Source: Actinomycetospora sp. TBRC 11914 (GTDB taxonomy: Bacteria; Actinomycetota; Actinomycetes; Mycobacteriales; Pseudonocardiaceae). Taken from it: DNA of 64,000 bases. The stretch spans positions 1 through 64,000 of the forward strand of contig NZ_JABBND010000019.1 of NCBI RefSeq assembly GCF_012933465.1, in the 5' to 3' direction. Shown here piece after piece: positions 25,085-33,378 of this stretch (the stretch's first letter is position 1; each line of letters starts with the position of its first letter). Both the position numbers and the translations under genes were made by a program. The notes under the pieces were generated by a model. It was not told the origin of the DNA. It worked only from the letters and a program-made list of their open reading frames with translations, and did not search any database.

Positions 25085-26089
25085 GTGACCCCGAGACGCG
25101 TCCTGCTCGTCCTCGCCGGTGTGCTCGGCGTCGTCCTGCCGGTCGGGGCGCTCCGCACCCGCCGTGCCGTCGCCCGCGTCGCGCCCGAGCTGCGCAGCCC
25201 GCGCCTGTTCGTGTCGTTCGGGTGGCTGCCGCTGGGCCTGCTCTCGCTGCTGCGCAGCCGGCTGCGCCAGGACACCCCGATCGGCCCGGGCGTGGCGGTC
25301 CGGCGCCGGGCGGTCACCTCGCCGGAGGGCGCGACGGTGGACGTCGTCGTCTACGACGGCGGGTCGCGCCCCACCGCCACCGGGGCGCTGCTGTGGATCC
25401 ACGGCGGCGGCCACCTCGTCGGCGACCCGGGTGTCGACCACGCGTGGTGCAGCCGCGTCGTCACCGAGGTCGGCGTGCCGGTGGTGAGCGTCGACTACCG
25501 CCTCGCGCCCGAGGACCCGTACCCGGCGGACCTCGACGACTGCTGGGCCGCGCTGCGCTGGCTGCAGACCCACACCGACGAGCTCGGGGTCGACCCGGCG
25601 CGGATCGCGGTCGGCGGCGGGAGCGCGGGCGGCGGGCTCGCCGCGGCCCTGGTGCAGCGCGCCCACGACGCCGGCCACCCGGTGGCGTTCCAGCTGCTCC
25701 AGTACCCGATGCTCGACGACCGGACGGCACTGGCCGACGACCACGCCGGCCGCGGCCGGTTCGTCTGGACCCCGCGCATGAACCGCCGGGCGTGGACGGC
25801 CTACCTCGGGCGGCCCGCCGGCGCCGAGGACGTGCTGCCCGGGGCGGCGCCCGCGCGGCGGATCGACCTGGCCGGGCTCCCGCCGGCGTGGATCGGGGTC
25901 GGCGACCAGGACCTCTTCCACGACGAGGACCTCGCCTACGCCCGCCGGCTGCGGACCGCGGGCGTGCCGTGCGCGCTGCACGTCGAACCGGCGATGTACC
26001 ACGGCGCCGACGCGGTCGTCCCGGACGCGCCGTCGATGGTCGCCTTCCGCGGACGCATGGTCACGGCGCTGCGGGCCGCGCTGGGCTGA
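25085..26089 (+). CDS. Alpha/beta hydrolase, hormone-sensitive-lipase-like esterase
   Basis: 334 residues. An N-terminal hydrophobic stretch (5-22) could be a membrane anchor or uncleaved signal. The hydrolase domain has HGGGH (106-110, oxyanion), DYRLAPEDPYPADLDD, the nucleophile elbow GGGSAGG with Ser180, the late DQDLFHDED acid and the YHGAD His. HSL-type esterases hydrolyse short acyl or aryl esters. The GTG starts one base after the GlcD-like stop. It ends 16 bp from the convergent esterase, with no space for a separate terminator. Confidence 0.87.
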   Translation: MTPRRVLLVLAGVLGVVLPVGALRTRRAVARVAPELRSPRLFVSFGWLPLGLLSLLRSRLRQDTPIGPGVAVRRRAVTSPEGATVDVVVYDGGSRPTATGALLWIHGGGHLVGDPGVDHAWCSRVVTEVGVPVVSVDYRLAPEDPYPADLDDCWAALRWLQTHTDELGVDPARIAVGGGSAGGGLAAALVQRAHDAGHPVAFQLLQYPMLDDRTALADDHAGRGRFVWTPRMNRRAWTAYLGRPAGAEDVLPGAAPARRIDLAGLPPAWIGVGDQDLFHDEDLAYARRLRTAGVPCALHVEPAMYHGADAVVPDAPSMVAFRGRMVTALRAALG

Positions 26090-26105
26090 CCGAGCCCCAC
26101 CGCCG

Positions 26106-27560
26106 TCAGGCCCGGGCCGGCGACCCCGGTGCCTCGACCCGCGTGGCCATCCACGGCAGCACGTCGGAGAACGCCGTCGACGCGAACTGCCACGAGTGCC
26201 GACCCGGCTGCGTCGCCACGGTGCAGGCGATCGACCGCGTCCGGGCCTGCGCGCACAGCGCCTGGGCCTCCGGGAGCTCCTGGCCGGTCGCTCCCCCGCC
26301 GCCGCGGCCGCCGATCCCGGCGTTCGCGCCGTTCGGGCCGCCGTTCCCGCCGGGCGGGCGCTGCCCCGGCCCTCGCCCACCCGGGCGCGCCCCCGCAGGA
26401 CGATGTCCGGCGAACCCCCCGGCCGCGTCGGAGGAGTCGTCGAACCAGCCCGCGGTGTCCGCGTACGGGGCGTGGGTCGAGAGCACCGTCGCCGGGTCGT
26501 ACCGCGCCCACGCCGCGGCGTTCCCGCCGTAGAGCCGGTCGATCGTCTGCTGCTTGGTCCCGACCTCCGGACCGGCGTCGCCGGCGATGTCGTCGAAGGA
26601 GTCGACGAGCTCCGGGTGCATGACGGCGAGGTCGACCGCGCAGGTCCCGCCCATCGACCACCCGACGACGCCCCACGCCCGCGGATCCCGCGACACCCCG
26701 TAGGTCTGCTCGACGAACGGGATGACGTCGCGCGTCAGGTGCGACGCCGCGTTGCCCCGGGGCCCGTCGACGCACTCCGTGTCGTTGTTGAAGGTGCCGC
26801 CGGCGTCGGCGAAGACCAGCACCGGTGCCGTCCCGCCGTGCGCGGCCGCGTACTGGTCGGCGATCTGGACGGCGTTCCCGATCCGGATCCAGTCGCCCGG
26901 GGTGTTGAACTCCCCCGCGATCATCATGATCGCCGGCAGCACCGGGCGCGGACCGGGCGCGAACCACGCCGGCGGCAGCCAGACGTTCTCGGTGCGGTGG
27001 GCGAAGCCGCTGGCGGTGTCGGGGATCGAGACGCTCACGACGGCCCCCGTGGCCCGGGGCTTCCCGATCAGCGAGGGCAGCGCGGCGGCGTCGACCTGGT
27101 CCGGGAACGCGCCGGCGGTGACCTCGCCCCACCCCTCCTGGACGGTGGTCACGTAGCCCACCCACTGGTTGAGCACCAGCGCGACGCACACCAGGCAGCA
27201 CGGCACGACGAGGACCGCGAGCACGCGCCGCCACCAGCGCGCCGGGCCGAGCACGACGACGACGGTCACCACCGCCGCGACCGTCAGCCCCACCCACACC
27301 CAGAGCAGGACCGGCGCCGGGTCCGAGGCGAGCCCGCTCCCCTGGAACGCCCAGTACGCCGCGAACGCCCCCGCGACCCCGAGCACCACCACCGCGGCGA
27401 GCCGCAGCAGCGGGCGCCGCACCGACCGCCGTCGTCGCGACCAGGACGCGGGCCAGGGCACCAGCACGGCGAGCACCACGACCAGCAGCAGCGCGACGAA
27501 CGCCTGCACCGCCCACGGCAGCCAGCCGTCGAGCAGGGAGAGTCCTCGCTGGTAGCCCAT
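26106..27560 (-). CDS. Membrane-anchored esterase (alpha/beta hydrolase, mycolyltransferase-like fold)
   Basis: About 484 residues. Four hydrophobic helices (about 15-35, 52-70, 84-103, 110-130) precede an extracytoplasmic hydrolase domain. Oxyanion region IMMIAGEFNTPGDW; nucleophile elbow VVGWSMGGTCA (Ser near 300); catalytic His in GRHSWQFASTAF near the end. The layout resembles actinobacterial antigen-85-like or EstA-type envelope esterases. An unusual Gly/Pro/Arg/Asn-rich insertion (about residues 378-422) interrupts the hydrolase domain before the C-terminal lobe. ATG 27560 is taken; a GTG just upstream is equally possible. Substrate unknown, perhaps envelope lipids. Confidence 0.78.
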   Translation of the reverse strand: MGYQRGLSLLDGWLPWAVQAFVALLLVVVLAVLVPWPASWSRRRRSVRRPLLRLAAVVVLGVAGAFAAYWAFQGSGLASDPAPVLLWVWVGLTVAAVVTVVVVLGPARWWRRVLAVLVVPCCLVCVALVLNQWVGYVTTVQEGWGEVTAGAFPDQVDAAALPSLIGKPRATGAVVSVSIPDTASGFAHRTENVWLPPAWFAPGPRPVLPAIMMIAGEFNTPGDWIRIGNAVQIADQYAAAHGGTAPVLVFADAGGTFNNDTECVDGPRGNAASHLTRDVIPFVEQTYGVSRDPRAWGVVGWSMGGTCAVDLAVMHPELVDSFDDIAGDAGPEVGTKQQTIDRLYGGNAAAWARYDPATVLSTHAPYADTAGWFDDSSDAAGGFAGHRPAGARPGGRGPGQRPPGGNGGPNGANAGIGGRGGGGATGQELPEAQALCAQARTRSIACTVATQPGRHSWQFASTAFSDVLPWMATRVEAPGSPARA

Positions 27561-27688
27561 CACCGGACGGCTCCCGCCATGCGTCGCTGCACGACGACGA
27601 GCGTGCTCACCCGGCGTGATCGCGCGGTGTGCTGGCGTGCCCGGCGAGCTGTGCGTGTGCTGTGGATGTCGGCCGGGTAGCTCCTCGC

Positions 27689-28564
27689 GTGCCGCCGACG
27701 ACCGAGCGTTCCCGGGCCACCGAGGACGTCACCCGGACCCTGTCCCACGGATGGTGGGACATCCTCAGGTCTGCCGTGTCCAAGGGTCTCGACGACGAGG
27801 TCGGCCTCATGGCCGGCGGCGTCGCGTTCTTCGCGATCCTGGCCATCGCGCCCGCGCTGATCGCGGCGGTCGCGCTGTTCGGCCTCGTCACCGACCCCTC
27901 CCAGATGGCGGCGGTGGCCGGCTGGCTCTCCGACGTCGTTCCGGAGACGGCGCGCCCGCTCGTGCTCCAACAGCTCCAGAGCGTGGCCGGCGGCGGGTCC
28001 GGCAGCCTCACGACGGCGTGCGTGGTCGCGGCCGGCACCGCCCTCTGGAGCGGCTCGAGCGCCACCCAGAAGCTGCTGACGTCCATCCAGTCGATCTACG
28101 AGCGACCCGAGACCCGGGGGATCACGCGCCTCTACCCCCTCGCCGTCGCGCTCGCGATCGGCGCCGGGGTGTTCGTCGTCGTGGCGGTCGCGCTGCTGGT
28201 CGGGATGCCGGCGGTCGCCGGGCACCTCGGGACCGGCGGCCGGCTCCTCGCCGAGGTGGTGCGCTGGGTGGCGCTGCTCGTGCTCGTCGTGGTCGCGCTC
28301 GGGATCGTCTACCGGGTGGCCCCCGACCGTCCCGGGCCCCCCGTGCGGTGGATCAGCCTCGGGTCGGTGTCGGCCGCCGTCGTCTGGCTGATCGGCAGCG
28401 TGCTCTTCAGCATCTACGTCGACCACTTCTCGAGCTACAACCAGACCTACGGCGCGCTCGCCGGCGTCGTCGTGCTCATGCTCTGGCTCTACCTCACCGC
28501 CTACGTGGTGCTCATGGGCGCCGAGGTCAACGTCGAGGCCGAACGGCGCGCCGCGGCGGACTGA
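27689..28564 (+). CDS. YihY/BrkB family inner-membrane protein
   Basis: About 291 residues. The family signature is visible: DDEVGLMAGGVAFFAILAIAPALIAAVALFG (residues about 36-66), SSATQKLLTSIQSIY, and the closing YNQTYGALAGVVVLMLWLYLTAYVVLMGAEVN. About six membrane helices with cytosolic ends. YihY proteins are widespread and of uncertain function; the old label ribonuclease BN is incorrect. GTG 27689 is chosen because the preceding in-frame Cys/Ala stretch is atypical. The 128 bp to the divergent esterase shows no clear operator. Followed 22 bp later by a channel-like gene, probably one operon. Confidence 0.85.
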   Translation: MPPTTERSRATEDVTRTLSHGWWDILRSAVSKGLDDEVGLMAGGVAFFAILAIAPALIAAVALFGLVTDPSQMAAVAGWLSDVVPETARPLVLQQLQSVAGGGSGSLTTACVVAAGTALWSGSSATQKLLTSIQSIYERPETRGITRLYPLAVALAIGAGVFVVVAVALLVGMPAVAGHLGTGGRLLAEVVRWVALLVLVVVALGIVYRVAPDRPGPPVRWISLGSVSAAVVWLIGSVLFSIYVDHFSSYNQTYGALAGVVVLMLWLYLTAYVVLMGAEVNVEAERRAAAD

Positions 28565-28586
28565 CGCGTCCGCCCACCATCCCGCC

Positions 28587-29666
28587 GTGCACACCCTGCT
28601 GTCGGTCCTCGCCGCTGCCCTGGGCGGGGCCATCGTCGTCGCGACGGTGCTCTCGGCGGCCCAGACCCTGATCGTGCCCCGCGCGACGCCGGTGTGGATC
28701 ACGCGCTGGGTGTTCGTGGCGGTCGGGCTCGCGTTCGCCCCGGCCCGCCGGATGCGCGACTACCGTCGCCGCGACCGCGCGCTGGCCCGCTACGCCCCGC
28801 TCTCGCTCATGTGCCTGCCCCTGGTGTGGCTCGCGCTGGTGCTGATCGGGTTCGCGCTGGTCTACGTCGCCCTGGGCCAGGGGTGGGAGGACGCGGTCGT
28901 CGAGAGCGGCTCGTCGCTGTTCACCCTCGGCGTGCGGGTGCCGCCGGGGACCGGGGCCGCGGTGCTCGTCTTCGTCGAGGCGTCGCTCGGGCTGGGCCTG
29001 GTCGCGCTGCTCGTCTCCTACCTGCCGTCGATCTACGGCTCGTACTCCCGGCGGGAGGTGATGGTCACCGCGCTCGAGACCCAGGCCGGGACTCCCCCGA
29101 GCGCGGTCGAGCTGCTCGGCCGGCTCGCCGAGATCGAGGGGCTCGACCAGCTCGACGGGTTCTGGGCGGAGTGGACGCGGTGGTTCGCCGACATCGAGGA
29201 GACCCACTGCTCGGCGCCCGGCCTCGCGCTGTTCCGCTCGCCGCAGCCCGACCGTTCGTGGGTCACGGCCGCCGGGACCGTGCTCGACGCGGCCGCGCTC
29301 GTCTCCTCGGCGCTCGACCTGGGCCCGCGGCCTGCCGCGGAGCTGTGCCTGCGCTCGGGCTACCTGGCGCTGCGGCGCATCGCCGACTCCTACGAGATGC
29401 CCTACGACGACGCGCCCCGCCCGGACGACCCGATCGCGGTCCGCCGCGAGGAGTTCGACGAGGCCCGGGCCGCGCTGGCGGGCGCGGGCGCCCCGGTGCG
29501 TCCCGACGCCGAGCGGGCCTGGCGGGACTTCGCCGGCTGGCGGGTGACCTACGACGCCGTCCTGCTGCGCTTCGCGGGCCTGACGCACGCGCCGAGCGCC
29601 CCGTGGTCGGGCGACCGGCCGCTGCCGTTCCGCCGGCCGGCCCTGCCCCGCCGGCGCGGCCGCTGA
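28587..29666 (+). CDS. Membrane protein with ion-channel-like pore segment
   Basis: 359 residues. Hydrophobic helices at about 5-25, 37-52, 73-97 and 122-145; between the last two lies ESGSSLFTLGVRVPPG, which resembles the pore helix and filter region of two-TM potassium channels but lacks TVGYG. The second half is cytosolic and helical (AVELLGRLAEIEGLDQLDGFWAEWTRWFADIEETH, residues about 172-207), with a basic C-terminus. I do not recognise a named family with confidence; ion-channel homology is an inference from the helix-pore-helix arrangement. GTG start, 22 bp after the YihY gene. Confidence 0.65.
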   Translation: MHTLLSVLAAALGGAIVVATVLSAAQTLIVPRATPVWITRWVFVAVGLAFAPARRMRDYRRRDRALARYAPLSLMCLPLVWLALVLIGFALVYVALGQGWEDAVVESGSSLFTLGVRVPPGTGAAVLVFVEASLGLGLVALLVSYLPSIYGSYSRREVMVTALETQAGTPPSAVELLGRLAEIEGLDQLDGFWAEWTRWFADIEETHCSAPGLALFRSPQPDRSWVTAAGTVLDAAALVSSALDLGPRPAAELCLRSGYLALRRIADSYEMPYDDAPRPDDPIAVRREEFDEARAALAGAGAPVRPDAERAWRDFAGWRVTYDAVLLRFAGLTHAPSAPWSGDRPLPFRRPALPRRRGR

Positions 29667-29714
29667 GCACGCGACCGGAGGGGCCCTGCGGGGCGGTGGC
29701 GGCGGCGCGGGACG

Positions 29715-30575
29715 ATGGCGCCCATGGACGGGGGTCGGGGAATCTTCGCCCGCCTGCTGGCGGTGCTCGTGGTGGCCGCGGGCGCCTCGGGGCTGGCCGG
29801 GGCGCTGGTGCTCGACGGGGCGGCGGGCGCGCAGGCACAGACGGCGCTGCTCGCGGCGGTGCGGCCGGCCGCCGCGCCGGCGCCCGCCGTCGCACCAGCG
29901 CCCGCCGCACCAGCACCCGCCGCACCAGCGCCCGCCGTCGCACCCGCGCCCGCCGTCGCACCCGCCCCCGCCGCGGCCCCCGCTGTCCCGCCGCGCCTCG
30001 CGAGCCTGCCCGCGTCGACCACCCAGGCGATCCTCGTCGACGCGCCCTCCCCCGGCTCGACCACCGCCACCGTCTCGGCGTGGACGCGTTCCCCGGGCGG
30101 CTGGACCGCGTTCCTCCCGCCGACGCCGTCGTTCCTCGGCACCGACGGGATCGGGCCCTCGAGCGAGCAGGCGGCCCGTACCCCGGCCGGCACCTTCACG
30201 ATCACCCAGGCCTTCGGCCGGCTCGCCGACCCCGGCACCGCCCTGCCCTACGCCCACGTCGGCCCCGACGACTGGTGGGTCGGCGACACCGCGAGCCGCG
30301 AGTACAACACCCACCAGGTCTGCGCCCCGGGCCGCTGCCCGTTCGACGAGCGCGCCTCGGAGAACCTCGAGGCCGCGGGCCACGCCTACGACCACGCGAT
30401 CGTCATCGACGCCAACACCGACCCGGTCCGCCCGGGCGCCGGCTCGGCCTACTTCCTGCACATCGGGGACCACCCGACGGCGGGCTGCGTGGCCACCGAC
30501 GAGGGCACCGTCGTGCGGCTGCTGCGCTGGCTGACGCCGGCCGCGCACCCGATGATCAGCCTGGCGTCCCGCTGA
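29715..30575 (+). CDS. L,D-transpeptidase (YkuD-type) with Pro/Ala-rich linker
   Basis: About 286 residues. N-terminal signal or anchor helix (about 10-42), then a Pro/Ala low-complexity linker (about 50-92), then the catalytic domain. The active-site motif is HIGDHPTAGCVA with Cys258, the usual HxxxxxxSHGC form with Thr-Ala in place of Ser-His; preceding FTITQAFGR and IDANTD segments fit the family. These enzymes form 3-3 peptidoglycan cross-links outside the membrane. ATG 29715 or 29724 both work. The 3' end overlaps the convergent SNase-like gene by 20 bp. Confidence 0.82.
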   Translation: MAPMDGGRGIFARLLAVLVVAAGASGLAGALVLDGAAGAQAQTALLAAVRPAAAPAPAVAPAPAAPAPAAPAPAVAPAPAVAPAPAAAPAVPPRLASLPASTTQAILVDAPSPGSTTATVSAWTRSPGGWTAFLPPTPSFLGTDGIGPSSEQAARTPAGTFTITQAFGRLADPGTALPYAHVGPDDWWVGDTASREYNTHQVCAPGRCPFDERASENLEAAGHAYDHAIVIDANTDPVRPGAGSAYFLHIGDHPTAGCVATDEGTVVRLLRWLTPAAHPMISLASR

Positions 30576-31155
30576 CCACGGCCGTCGTCGCGGCCCCCAC
30601 GCACGGCGGACCCCAGAGCCCCCGGCCGGCCGCGCGCGCCCGGTCGGACGCGGCCCGGACCGCGGGCATGCGCTCGGGCGGCGCGTCCACGGAGTAGCTG
30701 CTGACCACGCCGGCCTCGGCCGCGAGCACCGCGTAGTCGTCGCCCTCGGAGACCGTGACCCACGCCAGCGCGCGGGAGAACCGGTCGGAGCGGCCGTCCC
30801 CGGCCAGGGTGACCGCCCGCCCGGCGAGGGTCCGGACCGCGAACTGCTCGGCCTGGTCGGCGTAGCAGCGCTCCGGGGGCTGGATGCCCAGGGCCCGCAC
30901 GCGCAGCACGCGACCGTCCTCCAGGCGCACGTCCATCGTCACCGGGTCGGCGACGGCGAGGACGGTCGCCGGCGTCCCGCCGGCGGGATCGGGGGCGACG
31001 ACGGGTGCCCCGGTCTGCGCGTCCGGCGACGCCTGGGGCGGGGTGGGCGTGTCGGGGCCGACGCGCACCGCCCCGGTGAGCACCGCGACGGCCGCGATCA
31101 GACCGACCAGGCACGCCGCCCCGAGGACGATCCGGGCCGGCGCTCCTGGGTTCAC
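30556..31155 (-). CDS. SNase-like (thermonuclease homologue) exported protein
   Basis: About 199 residues. N-terminal membrane or signal segment (8-30), a Pro/Thr/Ala linker (33-65), then an OB-fold SNase-like domain. Catalytic Arg and Glu equivalents are present in VRALGIQPPERCY, and the second Arg in SDRFSRALAWV. The calcium-binding Asp of the usual GIDTPE motif is replaced by Gln (GIQPPE), so nuclease activity is doubtful. Two Cys (ERCY and GPPC) may form a disulfide. GTG 31155 is the family-length start. It overlaps the convergent transpeptidase gene at the 3' end. Confidence 0.72.
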   Translation of the reverse strand: MNPGAPARIVLGAACLVGLIAAVAVLTGAVRVGPDTPTPPQASPDAQTGAPVVAPDPAGGTPATVLAVADPVTMDVRLEDGRVLRVRALGIQPPERCYADQAEQFAVRTLAGRAVTLAGDGRSDRFSRALAWVTVSEGDDYAVLAAEAGVVSSYSVDAPPERMPAVRAASDRARAAGRGLWGPPCVGAATTAVVSGTPG

Positions 31156-31197
31156 GCACGTCAGTGTGACGCACGGTGAGAAGATCCTTGCAGCAGG

Positions 31198-32547
31198 TCA
31201 CCCCTGGTGACGTGGGGTGCCACGCACGGGCAGGTTCCGGACCCCCAGGACCCCCCGGGGGTAGGGCCGGAGGGCGTCCGCGGTGTGCGCGGCGGGGGCG
31301 AGCGCGGCGTAGCGGGCGGTCAGCTCCTCCAGCGCGACACGTCCCTCCAGGCGGGCCAGCGGGGCGCCCAGGCAGAAGTGCACCCCGTGACCGAACGCCG
31401 TCTGCGCTGCACCCCCGGTGGCAGCTCCGCAGGCTCCGTGCCCAGGCCTCCCGATCCCCCGGTCCAGGACGAACGCCTCGGGGTCGGCGAACGCCCGCTC
31501 GTCGTGGTTGGCCGAGAGCAGCGAGGGCAGCACGAACCGGTCGGCGGGGATCGTCACCCCCGCCACCTCGACGGGCCGGGTGGTCACCCGGCCGGTCTGC
31601 GTGAACGGGCTGCGCAGCCGCAGCACCTCCTCGAGCGCCGCGGGGATCGTCGTCGGGTCCTCGGCGAGGACCGTCCAGGGGTCGCGCCCGTCGGGGAGCG
31701 GGTGGTCGGCGAAGGTCCGCACCGCGTTCCCGAGCAGCACCGTCGTCGTGATGTGGCCCGCGAGCAGCAGGAGGAGCGAGAAGTTGGCCGCCTCCTCGTC
31801 GTCGAGCGTGACCGGGGAGCCGTCGGTGACGACCTCGGCGGCGACCAGGGCGGTGATGAGGTCGTCGCCGGCGGTGCCGTCCGCGACGGCGGCCCGCCGC
31901 TCCTGGACCGCGGCCACCAGGTAGGCGCGGATGTCGGCCATCGCGGCGTCGACGCGGGGACCGAGCTCGGGGTCGGTCGGGTCGTCGACCTGCATGGAGA
32001 ACAACCGGTCGGCCCAGCCGCGGAAGGTGGCGTGGTCGGAAGCGGGCAGCCCGAGCATCTCGGCGATCACGGTGACCGGGAGCGGGAACGCGAGCGCGTC
32101 GACGAGGTCGAACTCCTCGGCGGCGCCGGCCTCCCGATCCGACGGTCCGGCTCCGCTGCGCCGTGCGGACTCCGCGAGATCGTCGAGCAGGCTGTGGGTG
32201 ATCGCCCGGATCCGCGGCTCGAGCGCGGCGACCCGCTTCGGGGTGAACGCCGAGGAGACGACGGCCCGCATCCGGCGGTGCTCGGGTGGGTCGAGCTGGG
32301 TGAGCATCCCGCGGTTGACCTTCCTCGTCGCCGGCGCGAGCCGGCCGGTGTCCGAGGAGAAGGTCGCCGGGTCGCGCAGCGCGGCGTGCACGTCGGCGTG
32401 CCGGAACAGGTGGTACATCCCGAAGCGGTCGCGCCAGACGGGCGACTCGTCGCGCATCCGCGCGAGCCAGGCGAGCAGCGCGGGCTCGTCGGCGGTGTCG
32501 GGGGCGGCGTGGTCGGCGGGGGCGAGCTCGGTGGTGGTGTCGCTCAT
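31198..32547 (-). CDS. Cytochrome P450
   Basis: 449 residues, soluble class I bacterial P450. I-helix LLLLLAGHITTTVLLGN, in which the residue before the conserved Thr is Ile rather than the usual acid, a form also known in some macrolide-tailoring P450s such as EryK. ExxR is at EEVLRLRSP; the haem loop is FGHGVHFCLGAPLAR with Cys392. A short Gly/Ala-rich insertion (GRPGHGACGAATGGAAQ) precedes the haem loop. It needs a ferredoxin and reductase, neither adjacent. The ATG overlaps the TetR stop (ATGA), so it is co-transcribed with, and probably controlled by, that repressor. Confidence 0.92.
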   Translation of the reverse strand: MSDTTTELAPADHAAPDTADEPALLAWLARMRDESPVWRDRFGMYHLFRHADVHAALRDPATFSSDTGRLAPATRKVNRGMLTQLDPPEHRRMRAVVSSAFTPKRVAALEPRIRAITHSLLDDLAESARRSGAGPSDREAGAAEEFDLVDALAFPLPVTVIAEMLGLPASDHATFRGWADRLFSMQVDDPTDPELGPRVDAAMADIRAYLVAAVQERRAAVADGTAGDDLITALVAAEVVTDGSPVTLDDEEAANFSLLLLLAGHITTTVLLGNAVRTFADHPLPDGRDPWTVLAEDPTTIPAALEEVLRLRSPFTQTGRVTTRPVEVAGVTIPADRFVLPSLLSANHDERAFADPEAFVLDRGIGRPGHGACGAATGGAAQTAFGHGVHFCLGAPLARLEGRVALEELTARYAALAPAAHTADALRPYPRGVLGVRNLPVRGTPRHQG

Positions 32548-33254
32548 GACCCCTCCTGCGGGGACGACAGATGATCGAGTGGGGGCAGGGACCGGCCCAT
32601 CTCGGCGAGCAGGCCGGAGTACTCGGCGTCGACCTCCGCGGCCGCGACGGCGAGCGCGTCGCGCGGCGGGAGCTCGGCGGGTTCGAAGGCGCGGCGGACG
32701 ACGAGGCCGAGGGCGGCGGCCCGCTCGGTCAGGTCCGCGCCGCCGGCGAGGTCGTCGCCGAGGAAGAAGCCCAGGCTGGTGGCGGCCAGCCGGTAGTAGA
32801 GCGACGGGTCCTCGGCCGGGTCGTCGGCGAGCAGCCCGTGGCGGTGGAGCAGCTCGAGGTGGCGCGGCTGGTGCGCGGCGGCGCCCACGGCCACCGAGCG
32901 GCCGATCTTGGTGTCCGACGCGAGCGCGCCCAGCAGGGACGCGTCGCCGGTGTAGAGCGCCCGCGCGAGGGGCCGGCGCATGATCACCAGGAACATGTCG
33001 GCGAGGGTGCGGTGCAGCGCCACGTGCTCCGGGTCGGCGCGCAGGGCGGCGAGGTGCTCCCGCCCGAGGGCGATCCCCTCCCGTACGAGCACCGCCCCGA
33101 ACAGCTCGAGTTTGCTCGACCAGTGCAGGTAGACGGTGCCCTTCCCGACGCCGGCCCGCTCCGCGACGTCGGCGATCGTCACCCGGCGGTAGCCGTGGGC
33201 CACGAGCAGGTCGCCGGCCGCGTCGAGGACCCGGTGGGCGCGCGCGTCGCTCAT
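32544..33254 (-). CDS. TetR-family transcriptional regulator
   Basis: 236 residues. HTH at about 5-55: HRVLDAAGDLLVAHGY, VTIADVAERAGVGKGTVYLHW, SKLELFGAVL. The C-terminal ligand domain contains YYRLAATSLGFFLG. ATG 33254; a perfect palindromic operator lies 22 bp upstream. First gene of a TetR-P450 operon, so autorepression with a P450 substrate or product as inducer is likely. The divergent neighbour at 33379 may share the operator. Confidence 0.9.
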   Translation of the reverse strand: MSDARAHRVLDAAGDLLVAHGYRRVTIADVAERAGVGKGTVYLHWSSKLELFGAVLVREGIALGREHLAALRADPEHVALHRTLADMFLVIMRRPLARALYTGDASLLGALASDTKIGRSVAVGAAAHQPRHLELLHRHGLLADDPAEDPSLYYRLAATSLGFFLGDDLAGGADLTERAAALGLVVRRAFEPAELPPRDALAVAAAEVDAEYSGLLAEMGRSLPPLDHLSSPQEGS

Positions 33255-33276
33255 GCCGGGCCTCCTCGCCCTCGTC

Positions 33277-33301
33277 GTGACCCGATGTCGAATCGGGTCA
33301 C
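33277..33301. promoter_or_regulatory. Palindromic TetR operator
   Basis: Perfect inverted repeat: GTGACCCGAT (33277-33286), spacer GTCGA, ATCGGGTCAC (33292-33301). It lies 22 bp before the TetR start and 77 bp before the divergent oxidoreductase start. Length and symmetry are typical of TetR operators. Confidence 0.75.
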
Positions 33302-33378
33302 GCGGTCACGGTAGACCCGCGGTGCCCCTCCGGGAAGAGGGTGCGGAGCCCGGTGCGCCGGCGGCATGATCACGACCC

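Noticed and set aside
27689-28564. Ribonuclease BN annotation for the YihY-like protein
   Set aside because: The protein is a multi-helix membrane protein; RNase BN activity belongs to an unrelated enzyme, so the historical label is not used.
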